Assembly (NCBI RefSeq): GCF_900215625.1
Contig: NZ_OBEK01000001.1
Coordinates: forward strand, 124,001 to 188,000
Reading direction: 5' to 3'
Length of the DNA: 64,000 nt
Origin: Terribacillus aidingensis
GTDB lineage: Bacteria; Bacillota; Bacilli; Bacillales; Amphibacillaceae
Shown here: piece by piece, positions 49,983 through 58,789 of the stretch
Position numbering within the stretch: position 1 is the first letter of the stretch
Layout of the letters: every line of letters begins with the position of its first letter
Position numbers and translations under genes: made by a program
The notes under the pieces: generated by a model
Told to the model about the DNA's origin: nothing
The model's database searches: none
Seen by the model: only the letters and a program-made list of their open reading frames with translations

Positions 49983-51209
49983 TTAATGCAGCTGAGACGG
50001 CACGGCTCTTGTTTTTTGACGTGTGCGCTGCTTCTTAACAGCTGCTGGCTGCTGCGGACTGCGAACCGTAACAGCTAGGAAGAAGCTGATGACACAAAGG
50101 ATGCCAATTGCTACAAATGTTGGCTGGAAACCGCCAAGAAGGGTAGCGATAAAGGATCCGCCCAAAGCGCCAATGCCAAACCCTTGATAAATGACACCGT
50201 AGTTCTTACCTTGATTTTGCAAACCGAAGTAATCTGCTACAATCGTTGGGAACACGGTGATGTTTCCGCCAAAGAAAAACGCGACGGCTGCTACACATAT
50301 AAAGAATAAGGTTGTGGAAAGCTCCACCAAGCTAAGAACTGCAGCAGCACCAGCTGTAACAATCAATCCTGCAGCAACTAGGTATAATCGCTCCACTTTA
50401 TCAGATAGTGCACCTAGCACGACACGGCCTGTTGTATTACAAATTGCTACGATAGCGACAGCATTTGCTGCTGTAGCAGCAGAAAGATTGGCTAGTTCCA
50501 TACCAGCATCTTTCACGATACCGATTAAGTACAATCCGCTCATACATGCAGTCAAGAAGATGACGAATAGGATGTATGCTTGCTTGGTTTTCAGCATTTC
50601 TTTAATAGTAAAGTCCTTTTGAGTTATGCTTGCGCTTGTTTCTTGCGGCAATGCATCCTTCAGCAAGAAGGCGCCTCCGCTGATTAAGACAAGTGCAGCA
50701 ATTCCCCAGATTAAGAATGTACCTTGTACACCTGCAGAAGCGAGCAAGAATTGGTTAATATATTTAAAAACAAGGCTTCCTGTACCGAAGGCACCTACGG
50801 AAATACCAGAAATAAGACCTTTCTTTTCTGGGAACCATTTGATCACATTAGATAGTGTCGTAATGTAAGCAATTCCGTTTGCAAAGCCAACGACCACACC
50901 TGCGAGCAGATAGATAAGCCATAGTGATGAAGCTAAGGAACTTAGCATCAAGCCGGCTCCAAGCAAGATACCTGCACAAATAACGAGCTTTTTAATACCT
51001 AATTTATCTTGCAGCTTTCCGCCGAATAAAGTAGCAATTGCTAATGCAAAGCTTGTAATAGAGAAGGTGACTGCCACTGCTGAGGCGCTCCATCCATATG
51101 CATCAGCCAATGGCTGGTTAAATAAACTCCAAGTATAAATAGTTCCAAGACCAATTTGTGTAATAATCGTACCGAGGACGATCAGCCAGCGGTTCGTTCC
51201 TGTTTTCAT
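49983..51209 (-). CDS. OFA-family MFS transporter (YhjX-like)
   Basis: 408 residues, twelve helices, basic C-terminal tail. GLGTIYTWSLFNQPLADAYGWS and FFFGGNITVFPTIVADYFGLQNQGKNYGVIYQGFGIGALGG mark the oxalate/formate antiporter family. E. coli YhjX, a member, is induced by pyruvate through the LytS/LytT-type YpdA/YpdB system. Here it sits directly downstream of a LytS/LytT pair on the same strand, with two 21-base-spaced repeats in its leader, so pyruvate or a related organic acid is the likely cargo. Confidence 0.82.
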   Translation of the reverse strand: MKTGTNRWLIVLGTIITQIGLGTIYTWSLFNQPLADAYGWSASAVAVTFSITSFALAIATLFGGKLQDKLGIKKLVICAGILLGAGLMLSSLASSLWLIYLLAGVVVGFANGIAYITTLSNVIKWFPEKKGLISGISVGAFGTGSLVFKYINQFLLASAGVQGTFLIWGIAALVLISGGAFLLKDALPQETSASITQKDFTIKEMLKTKQAYILFVIFLTACMSGLYLIGIVKDAGMELANLSAATAANAVAIVAICNTTGRVVLGALSDKVERLYLVAAGLIVTAGAAAVLSLVELSTTLFFICVAAVAFFFGGNITVFPTIVADYFGLQNQGKNYGVIYQGFGIGALGGSFIATLLGGFQPTFVAIGILCVISFFLAVTVRSPQQPAAVKKQRTRQKTRAVPSQLH

Positions 51210-51287
51210 GAGAAACCCCTCATTTCATCTGCGTTGTTTTGATAGTTTTATAATATCCTTTGCGGATGTATTTGAAAGCGGTTTCTC

Positions 51288-51314
51288 ATGAATTGCATAT
51301 GCAGGGGAATGAAT
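51288..51314 (-). promoter_or_regulatory. Candidate LytT operator (direct repeat)
   Basis: Minus-strand ATTCAT occurs twice exactly 21 bases apart (51309-51314 and 51288-51293), upstream of the MFS gene and of a possible promoter (TTTCAA, 16, TATTAT). LytTR-domain regulators bind direct repeats two helical turns apart; YpdB sites have the same period. Confidence 0.5.
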
Positions 51315-51319
51315 GGTCC

Positions 51320-52051
51320 TTAAAGGCGCATGATTTGTCGAAACTGTTTTGCCTTGCTCCGGCTGACTGGTATTTGCTCGTCCATTCCTTTCATTTTGAC
51401 AAGGTACGTATTATGAAACCAAGGCAGAATTTCATGGATTCGCTCGGTGTTCACAATATAAGAGCGGTGACAGCGGAAAAATATCCCGGCTGAAAGGAGC
51501 TCCTCAAATGTACTGATAGAACCAGGATAGGTGTAGATACCATCCTTTGTATGAACTACTGTCTGTTTCTCGTCAGCTTCAGCGTATGCGATATCTTGTA
51601 CGTTGATCACATAGATTTTCTCTTCTTTCCAAACATTCAATCGTTCGGTTGTTTGGCTGGGTTCTGGTGTTATGGGCTTTGGTGCTTGTACTTTTGTTTC
51701 AAGTTTCTGAAGCATCGAGGCAACACGCTCTTCACTATATGGCTTCAAAATATAATCAAAGGCCTCCAGCTCGAATGCTTTTGCAGCATGTTCCTTATAA
51801 GCAGTTGTAAACACGATAATTGGTTTTTGCTTGAAGTTGGCTAAACTTCCGGCAAGCATCATTCCATCCAACGAAGGCAGGTTGATGTCGAGGAAAAGTA
51901 TATCCGTTGTGTTTTCCTGAAAATACTTGAGCACATCTAAGCCATCATCAAAGCATTTTGTTACTTCAATCGAACTATATGTCTCAATTAAATATTGCAG
52001 CTCTTCTTGAGCGGGGAATTCATCTTCTGCAATGATTGCGCGCAACGTCAT
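51320..52051 (-). CDS. lytT: LytTR-type response regulator
   Basis: 243 residues. Receiver domain with phospho-acceptor Asp55 (DILFLDINLPSLDG), Thr in FTTAYKEHA and Lys in LKPYSE, then a LytTR DNA-binding domain (about 135-240, with YAEADEKQTVVHTKDG, FFRCHRSYIVNTERI and PVSRSKAKQF). It is two bases from the kinase gene. It likely activates the adjacent MFS gene through the direct repeat. Confidence 0.9.
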   Translation of the reverse strand: MTLRAIIAEDEFPAQEELQYLIETYSSIEVTKCFDDGLDVLKYFQENTTDILFLDINLPSLDGMMLAGSLANFKQKPIIVFTTAYKEHAAKAFELEAFDYILKPYSEERVASMLQKLETKVQAPKPITPEPSQTTERLNVWKEEKIYVINVQDIAYAEADEKQTVVHTKDGIYTYPGSISTFEELLSAGIFFRCHRSYIVNTERIHEILPWFHNTYLVKMKGMDEQIPVSRSKAKQFRQIMRL

Positions 52052-52053
52052 AA

Positions 52054-53718
52054 TTATTTTCCTTCCTTTACCGGTATATCAAAATAAATCTCCGTGCCAG
52101 GATCCAGACGATTAATCGTTAGACCTTTACCGTAATTTAGGCGGACCCGCTGATGTACATTTGCCAATCCAATATTTTTAACACTTGCTTCATCTTTATA
52201 AAGCTTTTCAACAATTTCTTTCTCAATGCCAGCACCTGTGTCTGATACGCTTATTCGTATAAAGTCTTTTTGCGCTGTTACAGAAAGGTAAACTGCTCCC
52301 TGCCATCTGCTTTTTCGCACGCCGTGGTGAATCGCATTTTCCACTAAAGGCTGCAGCAGGAGACTTGGTACCTTTACCTGTACAGGATCAATATCATAGA
52401 CGATATGAAGCTTATCACCAAAGCGCGATTTCTCAATTTCTACATAATCACGAACCTGCTTTAGTTCTTCTTCAATAGCAATCATTTCATCGTGCAGTTC
52501 CAAGTTGTAACGCAAGTAGCCGGACAAGTTGTGAATCAGTTCACGCGCACGGTTTGGATCACGTCTCGTTGTAGAGGCAATAGCGTTAAGCGAATTAAAG
52601 AGAAAATGCGGGTTGATTTTTGATTGCAGCGCCTTTAGCTCTGCTTTATTAGCTGCTTCTTTAATCTGCTCAATCCGTGATATCTCCATAAGGTTTGAAA
52701 TGATTTGTGCCAGTCCAATGCCGAGTGTTTGCAGAGAATCTGTGATTCTGTTTTTCTTCTCATAATAAATCTTCAAAGCACCTGTGACCTCGTTCCCTTC
52801 CTGAAAAGGAACAATTAGCAAACAATGCATTTGCGGCAAATGCAGGTCATCGGCTTCATTTCGAATGACAATCTCTCCGCTGGAAAGTGCCTCTTTGGTC
52901 ATATCTGTTACGATGCGGGAAGTGTTTTGATAGCGTTCTGCACCTAAACCGTGATAAGCAATAACTGTTTCGGTATCTGTTATAGCTACAGCATCTGCAC
53001 CTATTTCTTCTTTGATAATCTGACATATACGCTGCAAGGAAGCGGGCGTAATCGAACGGAAATATGGCAGTGTTTTATTCGCTATATCTAATGCAAGTTT
53101 TGCTTGCGCAGCCGCAATTTGTTTTTTCTCGCCTTCAATGTTGTGGACGAGCAGGACTAATAATCCAATACTCACTTCGCCTACCATCATCGGTATAACA
53201 ATTTGCTCCACAATAGAAATCCCTAGCAATCTAGGTTCGCTAAGTGTGATGATTAACGTCATCGTTAGTGCCTGACACAGCACACCGGTGAGAATACCAA
53301 CATACCACCAGCGATGCTTCTTAATTCTTTTATTGATAAAACCTGAAGCAAAGCCAGCTGTTATGCTAGTAATCAAGCAAGGAAGAGAAGTAATCCCGTC
53401 AATATCGATTAGATAGCGGTGTAAACCGGATACAATCCCCGTGATAATACCAACCCACGGTCCGAATAAGATTCCTCCAGAAATAATAGCCACTGTGCGG
53501 ATATTAACAAGAGATCCTTCCACTTCAATTCCAGAGTAGGTGCCAAAAATAGCAAAGCTGCAGAATACGATAGTCAATACACTAAGTTCTCGAACGGAGT
53601 GATGCTTTTTCTGGAGAATCTCCTTAAACCCTTTTATTTTCGTTAGGAAGAAAAGAATAATCAGCAGTAAAGCAGCACGTTCAAATATGGAGATAATCAT
53701 TTCTAAGGTCGGGTTCAT
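52054..53718 (-). CDS. lytS: LytS-type sensor histidine kinase
   Basis: 554 residues from the ATG at 53718 (AAAGGGAT upstream); the ATG at 53736 has no ribosome binding site. N-terminal six-helix 5TM-5TMR-LYT receptor domain (about 1-195), a GAF domain (about 215-350), His-kinase box NPHFLFNSLNAIASTTRRDPNRA and an HATPase domain with VSDTGAGIEKE and NIGLANVHQRVRLNYGKG. Related BtsS/YpdA/LytS kinases sense external pyruvate. Confidence 0.9.
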   Translation of the reverse strand: MNPTLEMIISIFERAALLLIILFFLTKIKGFKEILQKKHHSVRELSVLTIVFCSFAIFGTYSGIEVEGSLVNIRTVAIISGGILFGPWVGIITGIVSGLHRYLIDIDGITSLPCLITSITAGFASGFINKRIKKHRWWYVGILTGVLCQALTMTLIITLSEPRLLGISIVEQIVIPMMVGEVSIGLLVLLVHNIEGEKKQIAAAQAKLALDIANKTLPYFRSITPASLQRICQIIKEEIGADAVAITDTETVIAYHGLGAERYQNTSRIVTDMTKEALSSGEIVIRNEADDLHLPQMHCLLIVPFQEGNEVTGALKIYYEKKNRITDSLQTLGIGLAQIISNLMEISRIEQIKEAANKAELKALQSKINPHFLFNSLNAIASTTRRDPNRARELIHNLSGYLRYNLELHDEMIAIEEELKQVRDYVEIEKSRFGDKLHIVYDIDPVQVKVPSLLLQPLVENAIHHGVRKSRWQGAVYLSVTAQKDFIRISVSDTGAGIEKEIVEKLYKDEASVKNIGLANVHQRVRLNYGKGLTINRLDPGTEIYFDIPVKEGK

Positions 53719-54044
53719 CGGTGTAATCCCTTTCATCTTTGTTAGTGTTATTTTATCAGATTTTTAGACTGGAAGGGAATTGGCAAGGTGTTGATTAAGA
53801 TGCCAGATAGTAGATTTATTGGATAAAGAAAACCGGTTTATAAAAAAAGGAAATAATATAACATATTTAAGGATTAGGCTGGATTTAAAGGAATGAAAGC
53901 GCTATAATACATATAATGAAACACCATACCACATAGTGGAACGATAGGGGGTATCGAGCTTTCGGTGCTTTTTATTTCAACCTAAATGTAAGGGGTTTCA
54001 TAGTTGCGGAAAAGCAACGGAAATAAAGGAAGGAGATGATTGGA
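53719..54044. other. 326-base regulatory gap before kduI
   Basis: Holds the divergent promoter region of lytS and the kdu operon. Besides the cre-like site it has CCAC-ATA-GTGG (53930-53940) and AATGAAACA (53917-53925), a half-site like the IclR-type KdgR box of enterobacteria. I see no gene. Confidence 0.5.
53894..53907 (+). promoter_or_regulatory. Candidate cre overlapping the kduI -10
   Basis: TGAAAGCGCTATAA matches cre consensus at 13 of 14 positions; TATAAT within it (53903-53908) is the likely -10, so CcpA would block polymerase directly. Confidence 0.55.
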
Positions 54045-54875
54045 ATGGAACTGCGTTATGCGACGCATCCAGAGCATGCAAAAACATTCACGACAGAGGA
54101 ATTGCGAAAACATTATTTGGTTGAGGACCTATTTGTATCTGGAGAAACCAAACTTGTCTATAGTATGGAGGATCGTACAATCATCGGCGGTATCCAACCG
54201 GCTGGCAGTGCTATTTCCTTGGAAGGTTATGACGAAATTAAAGCAGATTACTTCCTGGAAAGACGGGAAGTCGGGATTTTTAATATTGGCGGTAGCGGCT
54301 CAATCACAGTAGATGGCGAATCATATGAAATGGCGAACAAAGATTGTATCTACATCGGCAAGGGCAAGGAGAAATTAACTTTTACAAGCAATGAGGAAGC
54401 CGTACCGGCAAAGTTCTACTTATTCTCAGCACCGGCACATACTTCTTATCCTACGAAACATGTATCATTCCAAGATGTTCCCGGTGATAGCATGGGAGCT
54501 AAGGAAAGTGCTAACGAACGTGTTATCCGCCGTATCATTCACATCGAGGGTATTCAGAGCTGTCAAATCGCGATGGGTATCACCATTCTTGAGAGTGGCA
54601 GTGTTTGGAATTCGATGCCGACTCACACCCACAATCGCCGCATGGAAGCTTATTTGTATATCGATCTGGATGAGGAAGCGCGTATGTTTCATTTAATGGG
54701 CGAGCCAACGGAAACCCGCCATCTTGTTATGAAAAATGAGCAAGCAGTAATTTCTCCGCCTTGGTCCATTCATTGCGGAAGCGCAACAAGCAATTACGCG
54801 TTCATTTGGGGGATGGCTGGTGAAAACAAGACATACACCGATATGGATAAAGTGGCGATGGATGAGCTTCGCTAA
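54045..54875 (+). CDS. kduI: 5-keto-4-deoxyuronate isomerase
   Basis: 276 residues from the ATG at 54045 with AAGGAG nine bases upstream. A cupin-like enzyme that converts 5-keto-4-deoxyuronate (from unsaturated galacturonate or glucuronate) to 3-deoxy-D-glycero-2,5-hexodiulosonate. Zinc site PTHTHNRRMEAY with the His pair and Glu, and the later His in SIHCGSATSNYAFIWGMAGEN. Start of the kdu/kdg cluster. Confidence 0.93.
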   Translation: MELRYATHPEHAKTFTTEELRKHYLVEDLFVSGETKLVYSMEDRTIIGGIQPAGSAISLEGYDEIKADYFLERREVGIFNIGGSGSITVDGESYEMANKDCIYIGKGKEKLTFTSNEEAVPAKFYLFSAPAHTSYPTKHVSFQDVPGDSMGAKESANERVIRRIIHIEGIQSCQIAMGITILESGSVWNSMPTHTHNRRMEAYLYIDLDEEARMFHLMGEPTETRHLVMKNEQAVISPPWSIHCGSATSNYAFIWGMAGENKTYTDMDKVAMDELR

Positions 54876-54887
54876 AGGAGGAGAACA

Positions 54888-55664
54888 ATGAGCTTAACGG
54901 ACTTTTCAATGGATTATTTTAATCTGGCAGGCAAGGTTGCAATCGTGACGGGCGGCAGTAAAGGACTTGGCCAAGGATACGCTGTCGCTTTGGCTAAAGC
55001 TGGGGCCGCAGTTTTCGTGGTGACACATAGAGATGACTGGGAGGAAACAAAGGAACTGATTGAACAGTCCGGCGGCAAGGCGCATTTCCATCAAGCTGAT
55101 TTAACAGATAGAGAGCAAGTAAAGCAAGTAGTTGCTAGCTGCGCAGATGTATTTGGCAGAGTTGATATCTTAGTAAACAATGCGGGGACTATTATTCGGA
55201 CGCCGCTGCTGGAGTATAAAGAAGAAGATTGGGATAAAGTCATGGATGTGAATCTGCACGCAGTCTATTTGTTAGGGCAGGAAGCGGCGAAAGTGATGAA
55301 AGAACAAGGCGGCGGAAAAATCATCAATGTGGCATCTATGCTGTCATTCCAAGGCGGAAAGTTTGTACCGTCATATACAGCAAGCAAACATGCAGTAGCT
55401 GGATTAACGAAGGCATTTGCGAACGAGCTGGGAGCGTACAATATCCAGACAAACGCCATCGCACCGGGGTATGTTGCCACAGCGAATACAGCACCGATTC
55501 GTGCAGATGAAAAGCGAAATGCGGAAATATTATCGCGAATTCCAAGCGGCCGCTGGGCGGATCCGTCTGATTTAATGGGTGTGGCTGTATTTTTAGCAAG
55601 CCGTGCATCCGATTATATGAATGGTCACGTACTGGCTGTTGATGGTGGCTGGCTGGCAAGGTAG
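54888..55664 (+). CDS. kduD: 2-dehydro-3-deoxy-D-gluconate 5-dehydrogenase
   Basis: 258 residues, SDR family: cofactor motif TGGSKGLGQGYAVALA, NNAG, catalytic YTASK, C-terminal GHVLAVDGGWLAR. Reduces the KduI product to 2-keto-3-deoxygluconate (KDG). Twelve bases after kduI, AAGGAGG before the ATG. Confidence 0.92.
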   Translation: MSLTDFSMDYFNLAGKVAIVTGGSKGLGQGYAVALAKAGAAVFVVTHRDDWEETKELIEQSGGKAHFHQADLTDREQVKQVVASCADVFGRVDILVNNAGTIIRTPLLEYKEEDWDKVMDVNLHAVYLLGQEAAKVMKEQGGGKIINVASMLSFQGGKFVPSYTASKHAVAGLTKAFANELGAYNIQTNAIAPGYVATANTAPIRADEKRNAEILSRIPSGRWADPSDLMGVAVFLASRASDYMNGHVLAVDGGWLAR

Positions 55665-55680
55665 GCATGCGGATGAATGG

Positions 55681-55790
55681 CGTCAAATCTGATTGACGGG
55701 AAAGAGAGATTGAGAGGACTGGGAAGGTGACCAAAGATCTGGAACATCTTTGTGTATGCCACCCTCTCATCCAATGATCTGGCCGATCAT
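55681..55790 (+). other. Cluster of nested hairpins between kduD and kdgT
   Basis: Three elements: CGTCAA/TTGACG (55681-55698); a nested cruciform TGAGAG ... GGTG ... CAAAGAT (55711-55738) with ATCTTTG ... CACC ... CTCTCA (55746-55769); and AATGATC/GATCATT. None ends in a T-run. The nesting resembles a structured RNA or processing site rather than a terminator. Confidence 0.5.
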
Positions 55791-55876
55791 TATTAAAATA
55801 GCATATCACCTCGTGTGATTCAAATATCTCAATTTCTTTTGCTCGATTACCTATAAAGAAAGGTAAGGGATGCAAA

Positions 55877-56887
55877 ATGAAAATAATGAAGACGATGGAG
55901 AGAATTCCTGGCGGGCTTATGCTCGTACCGTTATTTTTAGGGGCAATCATTAATACCTTTGCACCAAATTCAGCAGATTATTTTGGTTCGTTTACAGGCG
56001 GACTCATGACTGGTACCGTTCCTATTCTGGCTGTCTGGTTCTTCTGTATGGGAGCTGGCATTCAGTTGAAATCAACTGGTACCATTCTTCGAAAATCAGG
56101 CACGCTCGTCATCACGAAAATTGCAGTTGCATGGGTTGTAGCGATTGTTGCAGCACAGTTCCTGCCTGAAGGCGGTATTCAAACTGGCTTGTTTGCTGGA
56201 TTCTCGGTGTTAACACTTGTTGCTGCGATGGATATGACCAATGGCGGTTTATATGCATCCATTATGCAGCAGTATGGATCCAAGGAAGAAGCCGGAGCAT
56301 TTGTGCTTATGTCTTTGGAATCTGGTCCGCTCATGACAATGATCATTCTTGGCTCCACCGGACTTGCTGCCTTTGAACCGCAAGTGTTTGCAGGAGCGGT
56401 ACTTCCATTCTTAGTCGGTTTCCTGCTAGGAAACCTTGATAGCGATCTTCGTACTTTCTTTGGCAAAGCAACACAAACAATGATTCCATTTTTCGGCTTT
56501 GCATTAGGTAATTCAATTGATCTGGGAGTCATTCTTGATACAGGTATTGCAGGTATTCTCCTTGGTGTTCTAGTTATTATTGTTACTGGTATACCGCTTA
56601 TGCTTGCAGATAAGTTCATTGGAGGCGGAAACGGAACAGCTGGTATTGCAGCGTCCAGTACAGCCGGAGCGGCAGTTGCCAACCCAATGATTATTGCAAC
56701 GATGATACCAGAATTCATGCCTGTTGCAGAAGCAGCTACGGCGCTTGTCGCAGCATCTGTTGTTGTTACTTCTGTTCTTGTCCCAATCATTACGGCTTAT
56801 TGGGCGCAGTTTATGAAGAAGAAGGAAAAACAAAGTTCGGATAACGCTGCTATTGATTCGGACAATATTAACTCAAATACTGTATAA
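55877..56887 (+). CDS. kdgT: 2-keto-3-deoxygluconate permease
   Basis: 336 residues, about ten helices; [21 protein letters not shown] and [19 protein letters not shown] are KdgT-family signatures. H+-coupled KDG uptake, feeding the kinase. C-terminus polar ([17 protein letters not shown]). Confidence 0.92.
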   Translation: MKIMKTMERIPGGLMLVPLFLGAIINTFAPNSADYFGSFTGGLMTGTVPILAVWFFCMGAGIQLKSTGTILRKSGTLVITKIAVAWVVAIVAAQFLPEGGIQTGLFAGFSVLTLVAAMDMTNGGLYASIMQQYGSKEEAGAFVLMSLESGPLMTMIILGSTGLAAFEPQVFAGAVLPFLVGFLLGNLDSDLRTFFGKATQTMIPFFGFALGNSIDLGVILDTGIAGILLGVLVIIVTGIPLMLADKFIGGGNGTAGIAASSTAGAAVANPMIIATMIPEFMPVAEAATALVAASVVVTSVLVPIITAYWAQFMKKKEKQSSDNAAIDSDNINSNTV

Positions 56888-56944
56888 AACAAATGGAGAG
56901 GCATATACAGTATGTCTCTCTTTGCATAAAGGAGACGTTGAAAG

Positions 56945-57895
56945 ATGAGAAGGATTCTTACTATTGGGGAACCGATGGCGTTATTTGTTGCGGAACAAGA
57001 AGGATTGCTGGACGATGCGGAACGCTTTTCTCGCTTTATCGCCGGAGCCGAGGTCAACTTTTCTATTGGAATGGCGCGGCTGGGGCACGATGTAACATAT
57101 ATCACGCAGCTTGGATTAGATCCGTTCGGCAGAAACATTCACAAATTCTTACAAAAAAATCAAATAGATACATCTTACGTCAACTATAATGCTGCTTATC
57201 TAACGGGAATGCAATGGAAGCAAAAAGTGAAAAGTGGAGACCCTGAGGTGTTCTCGGCCCGAAAAAATTCAGCAGCATCTCATATGGACAGAAAGCTGAT
57301 CAAGAAGATTAAGTGGACCGACTATGATCATCTTCATCTTACTGGAATTCCGCCAGCATTATCGGCTAGCTGTCGTGAGCTTATATTCCAAATGATGAAA
57401 GAAGCGAGAGAACAAGGTTTGCAAATATCGTTCGATCCAAATATTCGTCCAGGTCTGTGGCCGGATAAAGAAGAGATGGTGCAGGTGATCAACGCTCTAG
57501 CCAGTCAGGCAGACGTTATATTCCCAGGAATTGCTGAAGGAAAACAATTAACGGGCAAGCGTGATGTACTTGATATTGCTGCATTTTATCATGCGGCGGG
57601 CGTACCTAATGTCGTGTTAAAACTGGGCGCGGAAGGAGCGTTTACAAGCTGTGCTGATGGAACGCAATTTTATACAGAAGGTTTTCCGGTGAATGAAGTT
57701 GTCGACACAGTTGGAGCTGGAGATGGTTTTGCGGTCGGTGTCGTAAGCGCAATGCTGGAAGGACTGAAGTTGTCTGATTGCATAGCTAGGGGAGCTGCAA
57801 TTGGTGCACTGGCAGTTATGGCGCCTGGCGATAATGACGGTTTGCCGGACCGAGAAGAGCTGCGGCAATTTATGAAACGGGAACCAATTGGCTGA
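56945..57895 (+). CDS. kdgK: 2-dehydro-3-deoxygluconokinase
   Basis: 316 residues, PfkB (ribokinase) fold: N-terminal GEPMALFVAEQEG, ISFDPNIRPGLWPD and the anion-hole/catalytic DTVGAGDGFAVGVVSAML. Phosphorylates KDG to KDPG for KdgA. GGAGACG before the ATG. Terminated near the convergent kdgR. Confidence 0.93.
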   Translation: MRRILTIGEPMALFVAEQEGLLDDAERFSRFIAGAEVNFSIGMARLGHDVTYITQLGLDPFGRNIHKFLQKNQIDTSYVNYNAAYLTGMQWKQKVKSGDPEVFSARKNSAASHMDRKLIKKIKWTDYDHLHLTGIPPALSASCRELIFQMMKEAREQGLQISFDPNIRPGLWPDKEEMVQVINALASQADVIFPGIAEGKQLTGKRDVLDIAAFYHAAGVPNVVLKLGAEGAFTSCADGTQFYTEGFPVNEVVDTVGAGDGFAVGVVSAMLEGLKLSDCIARGAAIGALAVMAPGDNDGLPDREELRQFMKREPIG

Positions 57896-57901
57896 CAAAA
57901 A

Positions 57902-57923
57902 AGACCTTCCGCTTGGAAGGTCT
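57902..57923 (-). terminator. Terminator of kdgR (minus strand)
   Basis: AGACCTTCC / GGAAGGTCT, loop of four; the A-run on the plus side gives the T-tail for minus-strand kdgR. On the plus strand no T-run follows, so kdgK may stop only weakly here. Confidence 0.75.
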
Positions 57924-57928
57924 CCGTA

Positions 57929-58690
57929 TTAGCCGCTATAACCTAAAGCTCGAGAAATCGCTTGGCTGCAGTTTTTCATCTTTTTGATCAACTCGTCATT
58001 CACGCGCTCCATCGTCACGCGGTTACTCGGTCCGGAAATGCTGAAGCTCGCTACGATGCGGTGTTCATGGCTGTAAATCGGGGCTGCGATACACCGGATG
58101 CCTTCTTCATTCTCGATATCGTCAAGCGCATAGCCTTGCTGCCGTACGCTTATTACTTCTTCTTTAAGTGCTTCTGTTGAAGTGATGGTGCGAGGTGTCC
58201 GTGCTGAGAATGTTGTGGCATCAGCAATCTCTTCCAATCGTCCGGGAGTCATACCGGACAAAAGCACCTTACCGACAGCGGTACAGTACATGGGTGCCCG
58301 GTTGCCGATGCGGGAGTACATGCGAATGGTCTGATTGCTTTCCAGCTTATCAATATAAACAATCTCACCTTTATCCTCCAGGCAAAGATGCACGGTCTCA
58401 TTCACGTCATTGCATAGCTGCTTAAGAAATGGTTTTGCCACCGTTGCTATATTATTGTTATTCAGAACACTGCGCGCGACATACAGTGTCTGCAAGCCAA
58501 CTTTGTAACGGTCGTTTTCCGGATCCTTCGCCACATAATTCAAATTAACAAGTGTAGCGAGAAGCCGATGTGTAGTGCTTTTCGATAAATCAACAAGTTT
58601 AGAAAGCTTGGCTATTGTCAGGCCGTCAGGATAATCAGAAAGCGTATTCAAAATGGTCAAAGCACGTTCGAGTGATTGCACATTAGACAT
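57929..58690 (-). CDS. kdgR: IclR-family regulator of the KDG pathway
   Basis: 253 residues. N-terminal winged helix (LTIAKLSKLVDLSKSTTHRLLATLVNLNY) and an IclR effector domain (GKVLLSG, IENEEGIRCIAAPIYSHEHRIVASFSISGP). Placed between kdgK and kdgA, so KDG or a derivative is the likely effector; Gram-negative KdgR belongs to the same family, whereas B. subtilis KdgR is LacI-type. Confidence 0.88.
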   Translation of the reverse strand: MSNVQSLERALTILNTLSDYPDGLTIAKLSKLVDLSKSTTHRLLATLVNLNYVAKDPENDRYKVGLQTLYVARSVLNNNNIATVAKPFLKQLCNDVNETVHLCLEDKGEIVYIDKLESNQTIRMYSRIGNRAPMYCTAVGKVLLSGMTPGRLEEIADATTFSARTPRTITSTEALKEEVISVRQQGYALDDIENEEGIRCIAAPIYSHEHRIVASFSISGPSNRVTMERVNDELIKKMKNCSQAISRALGYSG

Positions 58691-58789
58691 AGGTATTACT
58701 CCGTTTCTATTGCGATCATTACTTATATCTTATGATACGGGAACGGTTAACGTTTGTAAAACGCCTTATATAAAATAGGAGGAATACAG

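Noticed and set aside
56179-56790. 203-residue minus-strand frame
   Set aside because: Antisense shadow of kdgT; low-quality composition and no start signal.
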